A DNA stretch of 64,000 nucleotides from an uncultured Lachnospiraceae bacterium (GCA_947167135.1 CAMVGV010000004.1:1-64000); one strand, 5' to 3'; shown: positions 32,650 to 42,484, counted from the first letter of the stretch. Translations and numbers: made by a program. Notes: a model not told the origin generated them from the sequence alone.

Positions 32650-34675
32650 AGCAAAAAAAATGTTATGCGTTTTTCTTGCGGGATCCTTTCTTTGTCTTTC
32701 CTTACCTGCCGGGAATGCATTTGCTGCGGGAAAGGTGATGACGATGAACACCTGCCGCTCTCTGGCTCTTGAAAACAGCGCAAGCTATGAGGGACTGGAG
32801 GATGGAGTGGAGTCGAAAAAGGCAGCAAGGGACAGCGCCATTAAGGCATTGAAGCTTAAGAAAAAGAAGCTCACCACCTTTTCATGGTCACCGCTCCTAA
32901 GCTTTAAGTTTCCGCAGAAATTAAGCTTTGCCCAGTCCTCGGAATTTGAGTTTAAGCCTGTGAAGCTCGCCAACGATATACTTGTGGCGCAGCACAAGGT
33001 ACAGAATGCGGTATTCGGGATAAATGAGAACATCAATAATCTCTATACCGATATTGTGGCCCTCCAGGAGAACCTTGACTTTAACGAAAAAAGACTGAAG
33101 ACCCTTGAGGACGGCATCGCCCACAATAAGGCAAGACTAAAGGTAGGGGAAGCAAATCAGGCTGATATAGACAGGCAGGAAAAGCAGCAGCAGACCCTGA
33201 GCAATACCATTGCAAGCGACAGACGCACGCTGGAAGCGGATCTGAAAAAGCTTTCAAAGCAGATCGGCCTGGATGTGACCACAGGCTACACCTTTGAGAA
33301 GCCCTTTGTGGAAGCCGATATTGACAGAAGCGCCCTGGAAGGATTGAAGCAGTATGCGGAGGACAGGGATGAGGCTTATTACGAAGCCTGTATGGCTGCA
33401 ACAACCGCCAGGATGGAGCTCAGCACCAATTACAACCTGATGAACGGTAAGTACGGCGGGGATATGAGGATGATCTCCGGATACGTGAACCAGGCACTTA
33501 ATGATCAGGATGTGAGTGCAAGAGCCTTTAAGAAGGACTATAAGGCCTTTCTTGAGCAGATAGACAGCTACTGGAACGGGCATAAGTGGATACTTTTCAT
33601 TAAGATACCCAGGGAATGGTTCAAGGGTTCGATGGACGGAGCCCGCTGGATAGATGACGATCCCTACACTCTCTACCAGAATGTACTGGACTACGTAAGC
33701 GCCAGAAAGGATATGGAGGCAGCAAGGGATGAGCTGGACCAGAGCGTGGAGGACAGCTTCAATAACTATATTTCCGTCCGTGCCGCGTATCAGGGGTATA
33801 TAAAGGATCTGGACAAAAAAGAGAAGGATATGGAGGTCTATGCTGCAAAGAACCGTATGGGCTCAATGACCCTTGAGGAGTACGAGACCGAGCAGAAGGA
33901 TTACGAGGACATGCAAAAGAGCATGCTGGATACCATGAAGCTCTATACCACGACTCTCTACTCCCTTGACAAGCTTACCTGCGGCGGGATAAGTGCCTAT
34001 CTTTCCGGAACCGATGCGGATATGAAGACCGCAGTGGTGGGAGAAAGCTATGTCGAGAAGGATACGACCGAGGCAAAATACTACCTGAAATCCATTATCC
34101 AGAAGGAGATGTTCGAGCTCAGCATATTTATTCCGGATGGTTTTCCGGTGGAGATAAGCGATTTCGAGCTTTGGTGCGATAATGAGATGATCGGAGAGAG
34201 GACTCCCATAGACAAAACACTCCGGCATCTTGCGCTTACAAAGGATAATGTAAAGGAAGTAAAGATACGTCTGTATAACGGGGATGATTTTGTGGATGAC
34301 TGTCTCATCAATCCGGACGAGGAGTCGGGAACCTTAAATGTCACCACAGCCATGGACATAAGGAAGGACGAGACCGGAGATCTCGGAACCTATGACGTGA
34401 CCACGAGTCAGGTTACGGGAATGGCTTCCATAAGGATCACGCCGCTGGAATCCGAGGGCATAAAGTTCTATAGGATAATCACAACGGACGGGACCCCCTT
34501 AGGCACCGGTGAGGTACTGCCCGTCGACAAGGAATTCAGGCACCTGGGACTTGTGGGCAACGGATTAAATGAACTCAATATAGAGCTTTATACTACCGAG
34601 TCATCCTTAAAGACCGTGGGAAGATTCGACACCGACAATAAGAAGATCACATCAAAGGAAAGCGCCGAAGAGTAA
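32615..34675 (+). CDS. TolC/OEP-like exported coiled-coil protein
   Basis: 686 residues if ATG 32615 is used. AAGGGAGG precedes it with a long 14-nt spacer; the track starts at TTG 32579, and ATG 32639 is also possible. A signal peptide ends near GNAFAAGK. The mature start TMNTCRSLALENSASYEGLEDG, long helices with KRLKTLEDGIAHNKARLKVGEA, and a second helical repeat resemble outer-membrane efflux (TolC/OEP) proteins. The C-terminal 180 residues are two tandem β-rich repeats (TPIDKTLRHLALTKDNVKEVKI and LPVDKEFRHLGLVGNGLNELNI). An OEP-like protein in a monoderm is surprising. It may form a helical tube or collar crossing the wall rather than an outer-membrane pore. Confidence 0.6.
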   Translation: MRLWKAKKMLHKAKKMLCVFLAGSFLCLSLPAGNAFAAGKVMTMNTCRSLALENSASYEGLEDGVESKKAARDSAIKALKLKKKKLTTFSWSPLLSFKFPQKLSFAQSSEFEFKPVKLANDILVAQHKVQNAVFGINENINNLYTDIVALQENLDFNEKRLKTLEDGIAHNKARLKVGEANQADIDRQEKQQQTLSNTIASDRRTLEADLKKLSKQIGLDVTTGYTFEKPFVEADIDRSALEGLKQYAEDRDEAYYEACMAATTARMELSTNYNLMNGKYGGDMRMISGYVNQALNDQDVSARAFKKDYKAFLEQIDSYWNGHKWILFIKIPREWFKGSMDGARWIDDDPYTLYQNVLDYVSARKDMEAARDELDQSVEDSFNNYISVRAAYQGYIKDLDKKEKDMEVYAAKNRMGSMTLEEYETEQKDYEDMQKSMLDTMKLYTTTLYSLDKLTCGGISAYLSGTDADMKTAVVGESYVEKDTTEAKYYLKSIIQKEMFELSIFIPDGFPVEISDFELWCDNEMIGERTPIDKTLRHLALTKDNVKEVKIRLYNGDDFVDDCLINPDEESGTLNVTTAMDIRKDETGDLGTYDVTTSQVTGMASIRITPLESEGIKFYRIITTDGTPLGTGEVLPVDKEFRHLGLVGNGLNELNIELYTTESSLKTVGRFDTDNKKITSKESAEE

Positions 34676-34678
34676 AGT

Positions 34679-37600
34679 ATGAAAAAAAGATCAGACGGGA
34701 AAAGGGGTTTAAAGCCCTTCATACAGATCGGGATAGTACTCGCGGCTGTCGCTGTGCTCTTTGCAGCCGTCAGAAGGAATACCATGGCTTTTATAAACGA
34801 AAACCAGGTCATGAAGTATTCGGCCTATGCCGCAAACCATACTATTGAGAATTCCACGCTGTTCATCGGAACCTATCTCATAAATTTAAGCGGTATGACG
34901 GATCAGGTTTATGAGAAAGCACTTGACAGTGCCAGCGATTCCAATCAGACGGATATGTACTATAAGTCCGAGCTTTCAAACGGATCCTGGTTTAATGTGA
35001 CTGATGCAGAGGGCCTCACGGATATAACAGACAGCGGAGAGGTGGTTCCGGAATCGGCTCTTGCCGATCTGTACGTTCAGTACTACGTTGGAGCGGACGG
35101 CATCATCACGGACGTGATGACAGGGGATTCCCTTAATCCCTTTGACATTCCGGATCCCTACGATCTTTCCAGGCTTCCGGAGCTTAACCCCCTGTGGCTC
35201 CAATACACCAACTCCACGGATGTGGATGAGATAAGTGAGGATGACTACCTGAAGGCCAAAAACTCGAAGGAGAGCGGAAACCTGAGGGGTGATGTATATA
35301 CCTACAGGCTTTTGACGGCATTTTTCTCAACGGATCTAAGGGATGATGAGACCGACAAGTGCGACGCCGATCTGGCAAGGCTCTTTGCCTGCTACCAGAC
35401 CTTAAAGGATTCCGGACAGGATGAGGAAGCGGAAATAATATATTCACTTATGGCAAAGGTGGATGCCACAAGAAGGGAGATCGTGATGAACAAGCTCTCT
35501 TCTGCGGATACCAATATGCTGGATGTTCTGTATGAGCTTGCAAACGGGAAATACTATACAACCTTCGGAGATTTTTTGGATTCCGACAGTGAGGATGATG
35601 TATCGGGTGAGCCGGACTACATCAGGGATCTGAGAGACGCGGTAAGGCACGGATTTACCGAGGATGATGAGAGTAACGGCTGGTGGAAGCCTCTGCAGCC
35701 GACCTATGATGAATTTGCGGAATATCAGGAGCCTGTGTCCGAATCCGGTGAGGACGGCGAGGAGGAGGAAGAGGACGAGAGCTTCAAGATCCCGAGACCT
35801 TCATTTGTAGCCGATAATGCTCTTTTATCATCCATAGGGGACAGTACCGAGAAATGTCAGGAGAGCTATTCCACATATCTATCCATGGCTCTTACCGACG
35901 GTGAGCCGGTGCTGCAGCATGCGGAGTATGAGTATTCTAAGCAGGTAATAGACGAGGCATCGGCATCCGGTGCCGGCGGACCCATCAATTACCTTAGGGA
36001 TGTGCTCAATATAAAGGAAAGTGTGATAAAGCATTCCGACAGCGAAAAGGATCTTCTTGACAGCTCGCTTCTCTCCCTTGCAGAGGGTAAATATGAGGGT
36101 TCAGCCACGGCGGGGGTTTCAGAGGAATACTCCTCAGCCATATCCTCGGGCGGAAGCGCCGCATCGGCCGAAAACGCACTGAACAGTCAGGCAGACGAGC
36201 TCGAAGCAAAGAGGACTGAGCTGGAATTTCTGATCGATGCCTACAAGCAGCGCGAGGTGGCATCAAAGGCGCTGAGCTATGTGGAGGGCTGCATTATCTG
36301 GACTGACGGACTGTACGGCGGGGTGCAGAATGATGAATTCTCACCAAAGGCAAACGGATCCATTGACAGTCATATGAAGTGGCTCAAAGACCTGGAGGAT
36401 CAGATAAAGAATTCCGACGACAGCCTGAAGACGAAGCTGGACGAACTAAATGATAAAAAGAATGATCTGCAGAAAAAGAGGGATTCAGCCCTTGACGATA
36501 ATGATCTGGCGGGAGCAAAGGATCTGGATGCCCAGATAGCTGCCGTGGATCAGGATATCGCAGATGAAGAAGCCCGTACAGGAAAGAGCAGTGCGGATGA
36601 CCTTGCAGATTCCATCTTAAATGACGCGAAGGCAGATCTTGCCAAGGATCCCAATGCTGATATTTCCGGGGCTCTCGGTGCACTCTCAGGCATGGGAAAT
36701 AAGGATGCCATAAACGAACTGAAGGGCAGAGCTGAGGCTGCAGGTGCTTCAAGCTCACAGCTTGATAAGATAGATGAAGCCGGAGATAAGGCAGGAGACG
36801 GTTCGGGAAGCGGTTCCGGCTCCGGCAGCGGCGATGGGAGCGGTTCGGGCTCGGGCAGCGGTTCGGGCTCGGGCAGCGGCTCGGGAAGCGGTTCCGGCTC
36901 GGGTAACGGCTCGGGAAGCGGTTCCGGCTCGGGCGGCGGCGCGGGAAGTGGTTCCGGCTCAGGCAGCGGCTCGGGAGACGGTTCGGGCGATGGTTCCGGA
37001 GACGGAGAAGGCAGCGGGTCGGATTCCGGCGCGGGAAGTGGCTCAGGAGCGGACAGCAGCGCAGGAGACGGCTCCGGAGACGGTTCGGGCGATGGTTCCG
37101 GAGACGGAGAAGGCAGCGGGTCGGATTCCGGTGCAGGAAGCGGCTCAGGTTCGGGAAGCGGTTCCGGAGACGGAGGAGACAGCGGCTCTGACAAGAACGG
37201 AAATTCACTGAATGAGGAAGACATACTCTCTATTCTGGACAGTATATTCGACAAGGATGTTGACAGTATGAATGATTCCGAGATCGCTGTCGCAACCTCT
37301 GCGGTATCAATGTTTGCACGCAGCGGAAACTCGGCTGCGGAAGATCTTACCGGTACTCTTGCGGACAAGATGCGTTCGAAGAAAAATAAATATATCTATA
37401 ACCAGTACACAGCTAAAACTCCGGAGTATATAGACCTTCAGACAATCGGAAAGTGTACGGACTACAGATACTTCTATGACGACAGAAGGCGGACCGCAAC
37501 CATGTCAAAGGGTGTCTTGAGCTCTGTATTTGTAGTCGGTAATGACAATCTGGTCCGTGGCAAGGACACGGAAAGCCTGAAATACAGTACTGTATCCCAG

Positions 37601-37747
37601 AAAGACCCGTATATTTCTGAGGATGATGCGACAGATCTCTTTGATGTCTACTGTGAGTATCTGGTAAAGACAAATTATGCCGTATGTCTCACAGCAACTA
37701 TGGATTCAAGGGTGAAGGAAGTACTGGAAGCGCTGCAGGAAGGGTGA
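34679..37747 (+). CDS. Large membrane-anchored Gly/Ser-rich extracellular protein
   Basis: 1022 residues. A short basic N-terminus ([11 protein letters not shown]) precedes a membrane anchor at about 13-31 and a long extracytoplasmic part. Residues about 40-700 are acidic and mostly helical, with a coiled coil near 555-640. Residues about 705-838 are a G-S-G-D linker. The last 175 residues contain [26 protein letters not shown], reminiscent of copper-amine-oxidase N-terminal (stalk) domains, but this is a weak match. It follows the OEP-like gene by 3 bp, so the two proteins may act together outside the membrane. No enzymatic motif was found. Confidence 0.6.
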   Translation: MKKRSDGKRGLKPFIQIGIVLAAVAVLFAAVRRNTMAFINENQVMKYSAYAANHTIENSTLFIGTYLINLSGMTDQVYEKALDSASDSNQTDMYYKSELSNGSWFNVTDAEGLTDITDSGEVVPESALADLYVQYYVGADGIITDVMTGDSLNPFDIPDPYDLSRLPELNPLWLQYTNSTDVDEISEDDYLKAKNSKESGNLRGDVYTYRLLTAFFSTDLRDDETDKCDADLARLFACYQTLKDSGQDEEAEIIYSLMAKVDATRREIVMNKLSSADTNMLDVLYELANGKYYTTFGDFLDSDSEDDVSGEPDYIRDLRDAVRHGFTEDDESNGWWKPLQPTYDEFAEYQEPVSESGEDGEEEEEDESFKIPRPSFVADNALLSSIGDSTEKCQESYSTYLSMALTDGEPVLQHAEYEYSKQVIDEASASGAGGPINYLRDVLNIKESVIKHSDSEKDLLDSSLLSLAEGKYEGSATAGVSEEYSSAISSGGSAASAENALNSQADELEAKRTELEFLIDAYKQREVASKALSYVEGCIIWTDGLYGGVQNDEFSPKANGSIDSHMKWLKDLEDQIKNSDDSLKTKLDELNDKKNDLQKKRDSALDDNDLAGAKDLDAQIAAVDQDIADEEARTGKSSADDLADSILNDAKADLAKDPNADISGALGALSGMGNKDAINELKGRAEAAGASSSQLDKIDEAGDKAGDGSGSGSGSGSGDGSGSGSGSGSGSGSGSGSGSGSGNGSGSGSGSGGGAGSGSGSGSGSGDGSGDGSGDGEGSGSDSGAGSGSGADSSAGDGSGDGSGDGSGDGEGSGSDSGAGSGSGSGSGSGDGGDSGSDKNGNSLNEEDILSILDSIFDKDVDSMNDSEIAVATSAVSMFARSGNSAAEDLTGTLADKMRSKKNKYIYNQYTAKTPEYIDLQTIGKCTDYRYFYDDRRRTATMSKGVLSSVFVVGNDNLVRGKDTESLKYSTVSQKDPYISEDDATDLFDVYCEYLVKTNYAVCLTATMDSRVKEVLEALQEG
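36792..37190 (+). repeat. Gly-Ser-Asp coding minisatellite with a 102-bp duplication
   Basis: GGTTCCGGCTCGGGCAGC-like units encode [11 protein letters not shown]. Within it GACGGTTCGGGCGATGGTTC recurs 102 bp apart (36977 and 37079), with the following 50 bases nearly identical. The large opposite-strand track ORFs here (36384-37208, 36550-37368) are by-products of this base bias. Confidence 0.8.
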
Positions 37748-37751
37748 AGCT

Positions 37752-38339
37752 ATGGCGGATTATCCTATAATTTCTGATGTAAGTGCATACATTGTAAGGA
37801 CACTCCGGGAGAAGATGTGCCCGGAACCCATTCCTTCTCCAAATAATATTGAGATAAGTTCCCCACTCTCACAGGACGTGGACTATATAGTAGGCCTGTA
37901 TCTCTATGACATAGTAGAGGATGTGCAGGTCACAACTCCCCGCCTCCAGCAAAGAGGCAGAGCGGAGCTCAGTAAGCCGCCCAGACCATATGCTCTATAT
38001 TATATGGTTTTTATCAACGGTTCCTCCCAGATGGGACTAAAGGCACCGGATATACAGAAGATCATCGGACGTGTGGCACAGATCGTAAACGATAATAATT
38101 CCGTGCGCCCGGACGAGCTTCAATCCTGGCTCACGACCCAGGAACCTCCGATAACACTGTCTCAGGCGAAGATAAGTCTGGAGGAAAAGGTAAGGGTGTG
38201 GCAGGCTATCAACAAGCCATATCAGATAAGCCTGTTCTATAAGGCGGCACCTGTTTACCTGTCAAGCGGCGAGATCATTGAAACGCCGAGAGTCGTGGAT
38301 GCAAGCTTCGGCCTGAGTATCACAGGCGAAGACCAGTAG
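37752..38339 (+). CDS. DUF4255/Pvc16-family tail terminator
   Basis: 195 residues. The family marks are SDVSAYIVRTLREKM near the N-terminus, a central LYLYDIVED, RPYALYYMVF and the C-terminal EEKVRVWQAINKPYQISLFYKAAPVYLSSG, typical of the DUF4255 domain of Afp16/Pvc16. These cap proteins end sheath and tube polymerisation in related particles. In this operon it is the first structural gene, ahead of the sheath, as in many eCIS loci. It lies 4 bp after the preceding gene. Confidence 0.85.
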   Translation: MADYPIISDVSAYIVRTLREKMCPEPIPSPNNIEISSPLSQDVDYIVGLYLYDIVEDVQVTTPRLQQRGRAELSKPPRPYALYYMVFINGSSQMGLKAPDIQKIIGRVAQIVNDNNSVRPDELQSWLTTQEPPITLSQAKISLEEKVRVWQAINKPYQISLFYKAAPVYLSSGEIIETPRVVDASFGLSITGEDQ

Positions 38340-38378
38340 TAGGTTTTAAAAACGTTTAATGAAAGGAGGAGAAAAATC

Positions 38379-39119
38379 GTGGCAGCTTCTGTTATTAGTG
38401 CAAGACTGGATCTTATGGTCAGGCTTATGGATACGACGACGGGAGCTATTGTAGACGAAAAAAATGTTTTATTTATGAGAAACGGCCTGGCCGTGAGACC
38501 GGAGTCAAAAGGAACGGGGGTCTTTATATTCATCAATACAGGCAGGGAAGATTTTCTTATGCGTTTGGAAGTATATGGATATGAGCCCTATGAGCAGGAG
38601 GTTCTCTACGGGGAACTGGATGAAAGACTGCCGGTTTTGAACATATTCCTGATGCCATCTGAGAGTGTGTTTAAGGGTGAAGGCTTACTTAGTTTCTCAG
38701 GTACTCTTCCTTTTCTTAAAAAGATCGAAGCAGTGGACTTAAGAAAGCCTGTCTGCATCTTTAATGAGTATGATGCGAAGAAAGGTATCGTAAAGGTATT
38801 CAGAACGGGAGCGGGCAAGGTGGAAATGGAAGATATTTACTACGGTCTATTGTCTTCGGACAAACAAAGCTATGAAAAGATAGAGGTCATTGATAACGTT
38901 ACACCTCAATCTGTCAGGCTGAAGGAAACCTTAAAGGGAGAGTTCACTTCAAATTCACCTGTAATGCGCGTGGTCTTCGGAACCGTGACAAAGGATGGGG
39001 ATTACCTTCTCCGGGTCAGGGATGACGGAGCGGATATCAGGTATCTCGTGCGCTATGAGGTAAATGACGAGGTGAGATTTCAGACGGTGGATTTCAGAAA
39101 TATGGAGGCTTTATCTTGA
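38379..39119 (+). CDS. Unrecognised CIS-core protein with Ig/transthyretin-like N-terminus
   Basis: 246 residues. GTG start at 38379 is supported by AAGGAGG at 9-nt spacing. The first 95 residues have the strand pattern of a carboxypeptidase-regulatory-like fold (MRLEVYGYEPYEQEVLY). The remaining 150 look β-rich with no motif I can name. It sits between the Pvc16-like and PAAR-like genes and ends in a TTGA overlap with the latter, so it is a core part of the particle or its assembly. Confidence 0.6.
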   Translation: MAASVISARLDLMVRLMDTTTGAIVDEKNVLFMRNGLAVRPESKGTGVFIFINTGREDFLMRLEVYGYEPYEQEVLYGELDERLPVLNIFLMPSESVFKGEGLLSFSGTLPFLKKIEAVDLRKPVCIFNEYDAKKGIVKVFRTGAGKVEMEDIYYGLLSSDKQSYEKIEVIDNVTPQSVRLKETLKGEFTSNSPVMRVVFGTVTKDGDYLLRVRDDGADIRYLVRYEVNDEVRFQTVDFRNMEALS

Positions 39120-39505
39120 GTCAGTTAACAGCAATGAGTGCGAATCTGCTTTGTACATTCGGAACCGCACCGGCACCGATAAAGGTGACATCACAGACAG
39201 TGGTGCTCACGGAGGGAAAGCCGGCGGCAACCATTCAGGACTGTGCCCCCATGACAAATGTGGGTCCCTTCGGCATGTGTACATCACTTGCCAACCCCGC
39301 TGTGGCATCGGCTACGGCAGCCGCGCTGGGAGTTCTGACTCCCCAGCCCTGCACCCCCGTTCCGGCAGGAACGTGGATACCTACGAAGCCAACCATCATT
39401 ATAGGGGGAAAGCCCTGTCTTACACAGGATTGCAAGCTTATGTGCTCATATGCAGGCTCCATTAGCATCACCATGCCGGGACAGATGAAAGTGACGGCAA
39501 GTTGA
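39116..39505 (+). CDS. PAAR-like DUF4280 tip protein
   Basis: 129 residues. It is rich in Pro, Gly and Cys, with ATIQDCAPMTNVGPFGMC, TWIPTKPTIIIGGKPCLTQDC and a SITMPGQ end, as in DUF4280 PAAR-like proteins that sharpen the CIS spike (Afp10 role). The start is TTG 39116. GGAGG seven bases upstream fixes it, and the codon overlaps the previous stop (TTGA). Cys residues may bind a metal ion at the tip, as known for PAAR proteins. Confidence 0.88.
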   Translation: MSQLTAMSANLLCTFGTAPAPIKVTSQTVVLTEGKPAATIQDCAPMTNVGPFGMCTSLANPAVASATAAALGVLTPQPCTPVPAGTWIPTKPTIIIGGKPCLTQDCKLMCSYAGSISITMPGQMKVTAS

Positions 39506-39520
39506 ACGACAGAGTCGTTC
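39504..39520 (+). other. GAACGAC/GTCGTTC hairpin between tip and sheath genes
   Basis: This is a perfect 7-bp stem with a 3-nt loop that overlaps the stop codon of the PAAR-like gene and precedes the sheath by 29 bp. With the 41802 hairpin it brackets the sheath-tube pair. It could mark mRNA processing that raises expression of the two abundant proteins. Confidence 0.45.
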
Positions 39521-39549
39521 GTTATTAAAAAGAAAGGAAAGATATTAAG

Positions 39550-41247
39550 ATGGCAGAATATTTTTCACCCGGAGTATATGTGGAGGAATATGATAATTCC
39601 CCGCGTAGTATAGAGGGAGTAGGAACGAGTACAGCCGGCTTTGTGGGCATGGCTGAAAAGGGACCCATCGAGGGTGCACCGCAGCTCGTTACCAGTTTCA
39701 AGTCCTTCACACAGCAGTTTGGAGGATTCTTAAGTGAATTTGCTTACGGTGAGTACAGGTTCCTCGCCAACAGCGTAGAACAGTTCTTTGCTAACGGCGG
39801 CACAAGATGCTACGTAATGCGTGTTGCCCCTAAGGATGCTGTGGCTGCAAAGAGCAGTCAGGGAATCCTGAAGATAGAAGCAAAGAATCCCGGAACCTGG
39901 GGAAACAAGATACAGGTTACTTTAAATACTGTAAAAAAGCATAAGCTTCAGCTTATTGCCGAGACGGATACGGGCTATAAGGCAAAGAGTCTGGATGGCT
40001 TCAGGGAAGGTGATATTGTTGAATTCGAGGGAACCTATACCAGGATCAAGACCATCTTTGACAATATCGTTACCTTCGAGGATGAGCTTCCCGCCAATGT
40101 GGTGGACGACGCAATAATCCCCAAGGCACTGCTTTATCTCGTTACGGTTGATTTAGGAGTACGTTTCGGTGACGAGGCCGAGAATTATCAGGAGCTCAGC
40201 TTCAATACCGACAACCCCAGATATATCGGAACACGTCTTGCAGGAAGCGAGCTTATAAAGGTTGAAGTCGAACAGCTGAAGGAAGCACAGAACCCCGTTG
40301 AGGCCATTCTCGGTGACGAGATGGAGAGCGGAGCCTTCTTCCTGGATGGAGGAAGCGACGGTTCGGTATCCAAGGTTAATGCAGCAACATTTATCGGTGA
40401 GGACAACGGCCCCGGCAAGAGAAGCGGAATACAGTCCTTTATAGAGAATAATGTTGTCAGCATGATGGCAGTTCCCGGCGTCACCATGCCCGAAGTGATA
40501 GTTGCCCTTGTGGGACACTGTGAGAATCTTCACAGCCGCTTCGCGGTTCTGGATATGCCCGGAGATCTCTATAAGACCGCAGACCTCATTGAATACCGCA
40601 ATATGATCGACTCGACCTATGCGGCAATGTACCATCCCTGGATACAGGTATTTGACCGCTCTTCCAACAAGGCGGATTTCATTCCTCCTTCAGGAGCTGT
40701 TATGGGTGTATTCTCCCGTACCGACATTAACAGGGGTGTTCACAAGGCACCTGCAAACGAGATCGTATTCTGTACCGGTCTCAAGACAAACTATACCAAG
40801 GGTGAGCAGGATATCCTGAACCCGGAGGGAATAAACCTTATCAGGGCCCTTCCCGGACAGGGGATCCGTATCTGGGGTGCACGTACAGCCTCCAGCAACA
40901 GCTCCTTCAAGTATGTCAACGTACGAAGGCTCTTCATTTATGTTGAGGAAAGCATCAAAGCCAATACCAACTGGGTTGTATTCGAGCCTAATGACAACAC
41001 ACTCTGGCAGAGAGTGGAGATCACTATTTCCGGTTTCCTGGATGGTCTGTGGAGAAACGGAATGCTGGCTGGTGATTCACCGGCAACAAGTTACTTCGTG
41101 GAGATCGGACCTTCGACAATGACAAGGGACGATATCATGAACGGCAGACTGATCTGTAACATAGGAATTGCTCCTTCCAGACCCGCTGAGTTTGTAATCT
41201 TCCGCATCACACAGTTCACAGCGGAAGCAGGCGGCGGAGAGGGCTGA
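39550..41247 (+). CDS. Contractile tail sheath protein
   Basis: 565 residues. The N-terminus MAEYFSPGVYVEEYDNSPRSI and the C-terminal fold with SSFKYVNVRRLFIYVEESI, NDNTLWQRVEITISGFLDGLW and PSRPAEFVIFRITQ are classic for phage and CIS sheaths (Afp2-4, Pvc2-4). An insert domain lies between about 120 and 340. It is the only sheath gene in the window, whereas Afp-type particles have three. AAGAAAGGAAAG precedes the start. The sheath stores the energy that drives the tube outwards. Confidence 0.95.
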   Translation: MAEYFSPGVYVEEYDNSPRSIEGVGTSTAGFVGMAEKGPIEGAPQLVTSFKSFTQQFGGFLSEFAYGEYRFLANSVEQFFANGGTRCYVMRVAPKDAVAAKSSQGILKIEAKNPGTWGNKIQVTLNTVKKHKLQLIAETDTGYKAKSLDGFREGDIVEFEGTYTRIKTIFDNIVTFEDELPANVVDDAIIPKALLYLVTVDLGVRFGDEAENYQELSFNTDNPRYIGTRLAGSELIKVEVEQLKEAQNPVEAILGDEMESGAFFLDGGSDGSVSKVNAATFIGEDNGPGKRSGIQSFIENNVVSMMAVPGVTMPEVIVALVGHCENLHSRFAVLDMPGDLYKTADLIEYRNMIDSTYAAMYHPWIQVFDRSSNKADFIPPSGAVMGVFSRTDINRGVHKAPANEIVFCTGLKTNYTKGEQDILNPEGINLIRALPGQGIRIWGARTASSNSSFKYVNVRRLFIYVEESIKANTNWVVFEPNDNTLWQRVEITISGFLDGLWRNGMLAGDSPATSYFVEIGPSTMTRDDIMNGRLICNIGIAPSRPAEFVIFRITQFTAEAGGGEG

Positions 41248-41277
41248 TATTAAACTAAAGAAAGGAAATAGATAACT

Positions 41278-41778
41278 ATGGCAGCGAATACTTATGATAA
41301 CGGTAAAGGATCTTTTTATCCGTTGACAAAAATGAATTTCCTGGTCACTGTTTCCCAGATCGCCGGGACAGCTGCTTTCAGCGAAGTGACAGGAGTGGAA
41401 AGTTCGGTGGATGTAATAGAATTCAGGCAGGGTAATTCAGGTTCCCTTGCTCCCGTGAAGATCCCCGGACTGGTTAAGCATGGAAATGTTACCCTTCGTA
41501 TGGGTTACATCCTTGAGAGTGCTTTTAAGACATGGATACAGGAGTGTGTTTCCGAGACAAGGGGACAGCTGCCGAGATATGATGTAACGATAGAGCTTAT
41601 CGATATCAATCCCGGTGCTCCCACACAGACGGTGACATCACCTACGGGTACCAGAACCTGGACTCTTACCAATGCATGGGTAGCAAAATACAATGCTCCC
41701 GACCTCGATGCAAAGAACTCCGACGTTGCGATTGAAAGCGTGGAGCTCGCATATGAGGAACTGGTAATTCCGAACTAA
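41278..41778 (+). CDS. Inner tube protein
   Basis: 166 residues of the T4 gp19/Afp1 tube family: PLTKMNFLVTVSQIAG, SEVTGVESSVDVIEFRQGN, KIPGLVKHGNVTLRMGY and a final VESVELAYEEL-like strand. Thirty base pairs after the sheath, with AAAGGAAATAG upstream. It polymerises inside the sheath to form the needle. A strong hairpin follows it, fitting a highly expressed sheath-tube pair. Confidence 0.94.
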   Translation: MAANTYDNGKGSFYPLTKMNFLVTVSQIAGTAAFSEVTGVESSVDVIEFRQGNSGSLAPVKIPGLVKHGNVTLRMGYILESAFKTWIQECVSETRGQLPRYDVTIELIDINPGAPTQTVTSPTGTRTWTLTNAWVAKYNAPDLDAKNSDVAIESVELAYEELVIPN

Positions 41779-41801
41779 AATCAAGATTTTGTATGTTTTT
41801 C

Positions 41802-41829
41802 GGATGCATAAGCTTTAGCTTATGCATCC
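41802..41829 (+). other. 13-bp perfect hairpin after the tube gene
   Basis: GGATGCATAAGCT and AGCTTATGCATCC pair perfectly across two bases, so the effective loop is a few bases larger. It lies in the largest gap of the operon (104 bp). There is no T run, so it is more likely a 3' mRNA stabiliser or partial attenuator than a full terminator. Confidence 0.5.
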
Positions 41830-41882
41830 CCTAAAGCAGACAAGATCATCATAGCAGAAACAGCTTTATCGGAGGAGAGAAT

Positions 41883-42245
41883 ATGGAAACGATCTATGAA
41901 TTCACTTTACCGAAGGGATATATGGATTCGACGGGAGAGCTTCACAGGAGAGGAAAAATGAGGCTCGCCACGGCAGGTGACGAGATCTACGCCACCAGGG
42001 ATCCGAGAGTTTTGCAGAATCCCTCATATCTTACAATTGTTATATTGAGCCGTGTGATAACCGAGCTGGAAGGTGTGGACAGCATAACGGCGACTCTTGT
42101 GGAGAAGCTTTTTACTGCTGATCTTGCATTTCTCCAGGATATGTACCAGAGGATAAACGATATAGAGCCCCCCACCCTTACGGCGGTGTGTCCGGACTGC
42201 GGCAAAAGCTTTGAGGTACCCCTAAATTTTACCGGGGAGGGATGA
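41883..42245 (+). CDS. Tail-assembly zinc-ribbon protein
   Basis: 120 residues. The first half (FTLPKGYMDSTGELHRRGKMRLATAGDE) is typical of small phage and eCIS tail-assembly proteins. The C-terminus carries a CPDCGKSF half zinc ribbon. I recall such genes next to DUF6760 in eCIS loci, where they are presumed to help tube or baseplate assembly. GGAGGAGA precedes the start. The stop overlaps the next start. Confidence 0.72.
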   Translation: METIYEFTLPKGYMDSTGELHRRGKMRLATAGDEIYATRDPRVLQNPSYLTIVILSRVITELEGVDSITATLVEKLFTADLAFLQDMYQRINDIEPPTLTAVCPDCGKSFEVPLNFTGEG

Positions 42246-42454
42246 GGCTTTACCCCGAGGATGAGCTTTATAAGGAGATGTCCTTTATTTCCTACTATTT
42301 TCACTGGAGTGAGGATGATGTCCTGAAGCTTGAACACAGGCAGCGGAGGAAATGGTGCAGTGAGATATCCACCATAAATGCGAGCCTCAATCCCTCGAAA
42401 GAAAAGAAGGAAAAGAGCATTTTGGATATGAAGCCCGTGAGCTTCAATATGTAG
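42242..42454 (+). CDS. DUF6760-type small CIS protein
   Basis: 70 residues: YPEDELYKEMSFISYYFHWS, then DDVLKLEHRQRRKWCSEISTIN. This short pattern matches a family I recall as DUF6760, located beside the zinc-ribbon protein in eCIS clusters; the role is unknown. The ATGA overlap with its upstream neighbour shows tight coupling. Confidence 0.7.
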   Translation: MRLYPEDELYKEMSFISYYFHWSEDDVLKLEHRQRRKWCSEISTINASLNPSKEKKEKSILDMKPVSFNM

Positions 42455-42484
42455 CAGTAAGCAGCACGGGAGCACGGAGAGAAA

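Noticed and set aside
36384-37368. Large minus-strand ORFs (274 and 272 aa)
   Set aside because: They are Pro/Glu- or Arg-rich by-products of the Gly/Ser-coding minisatellite on the plus strand.
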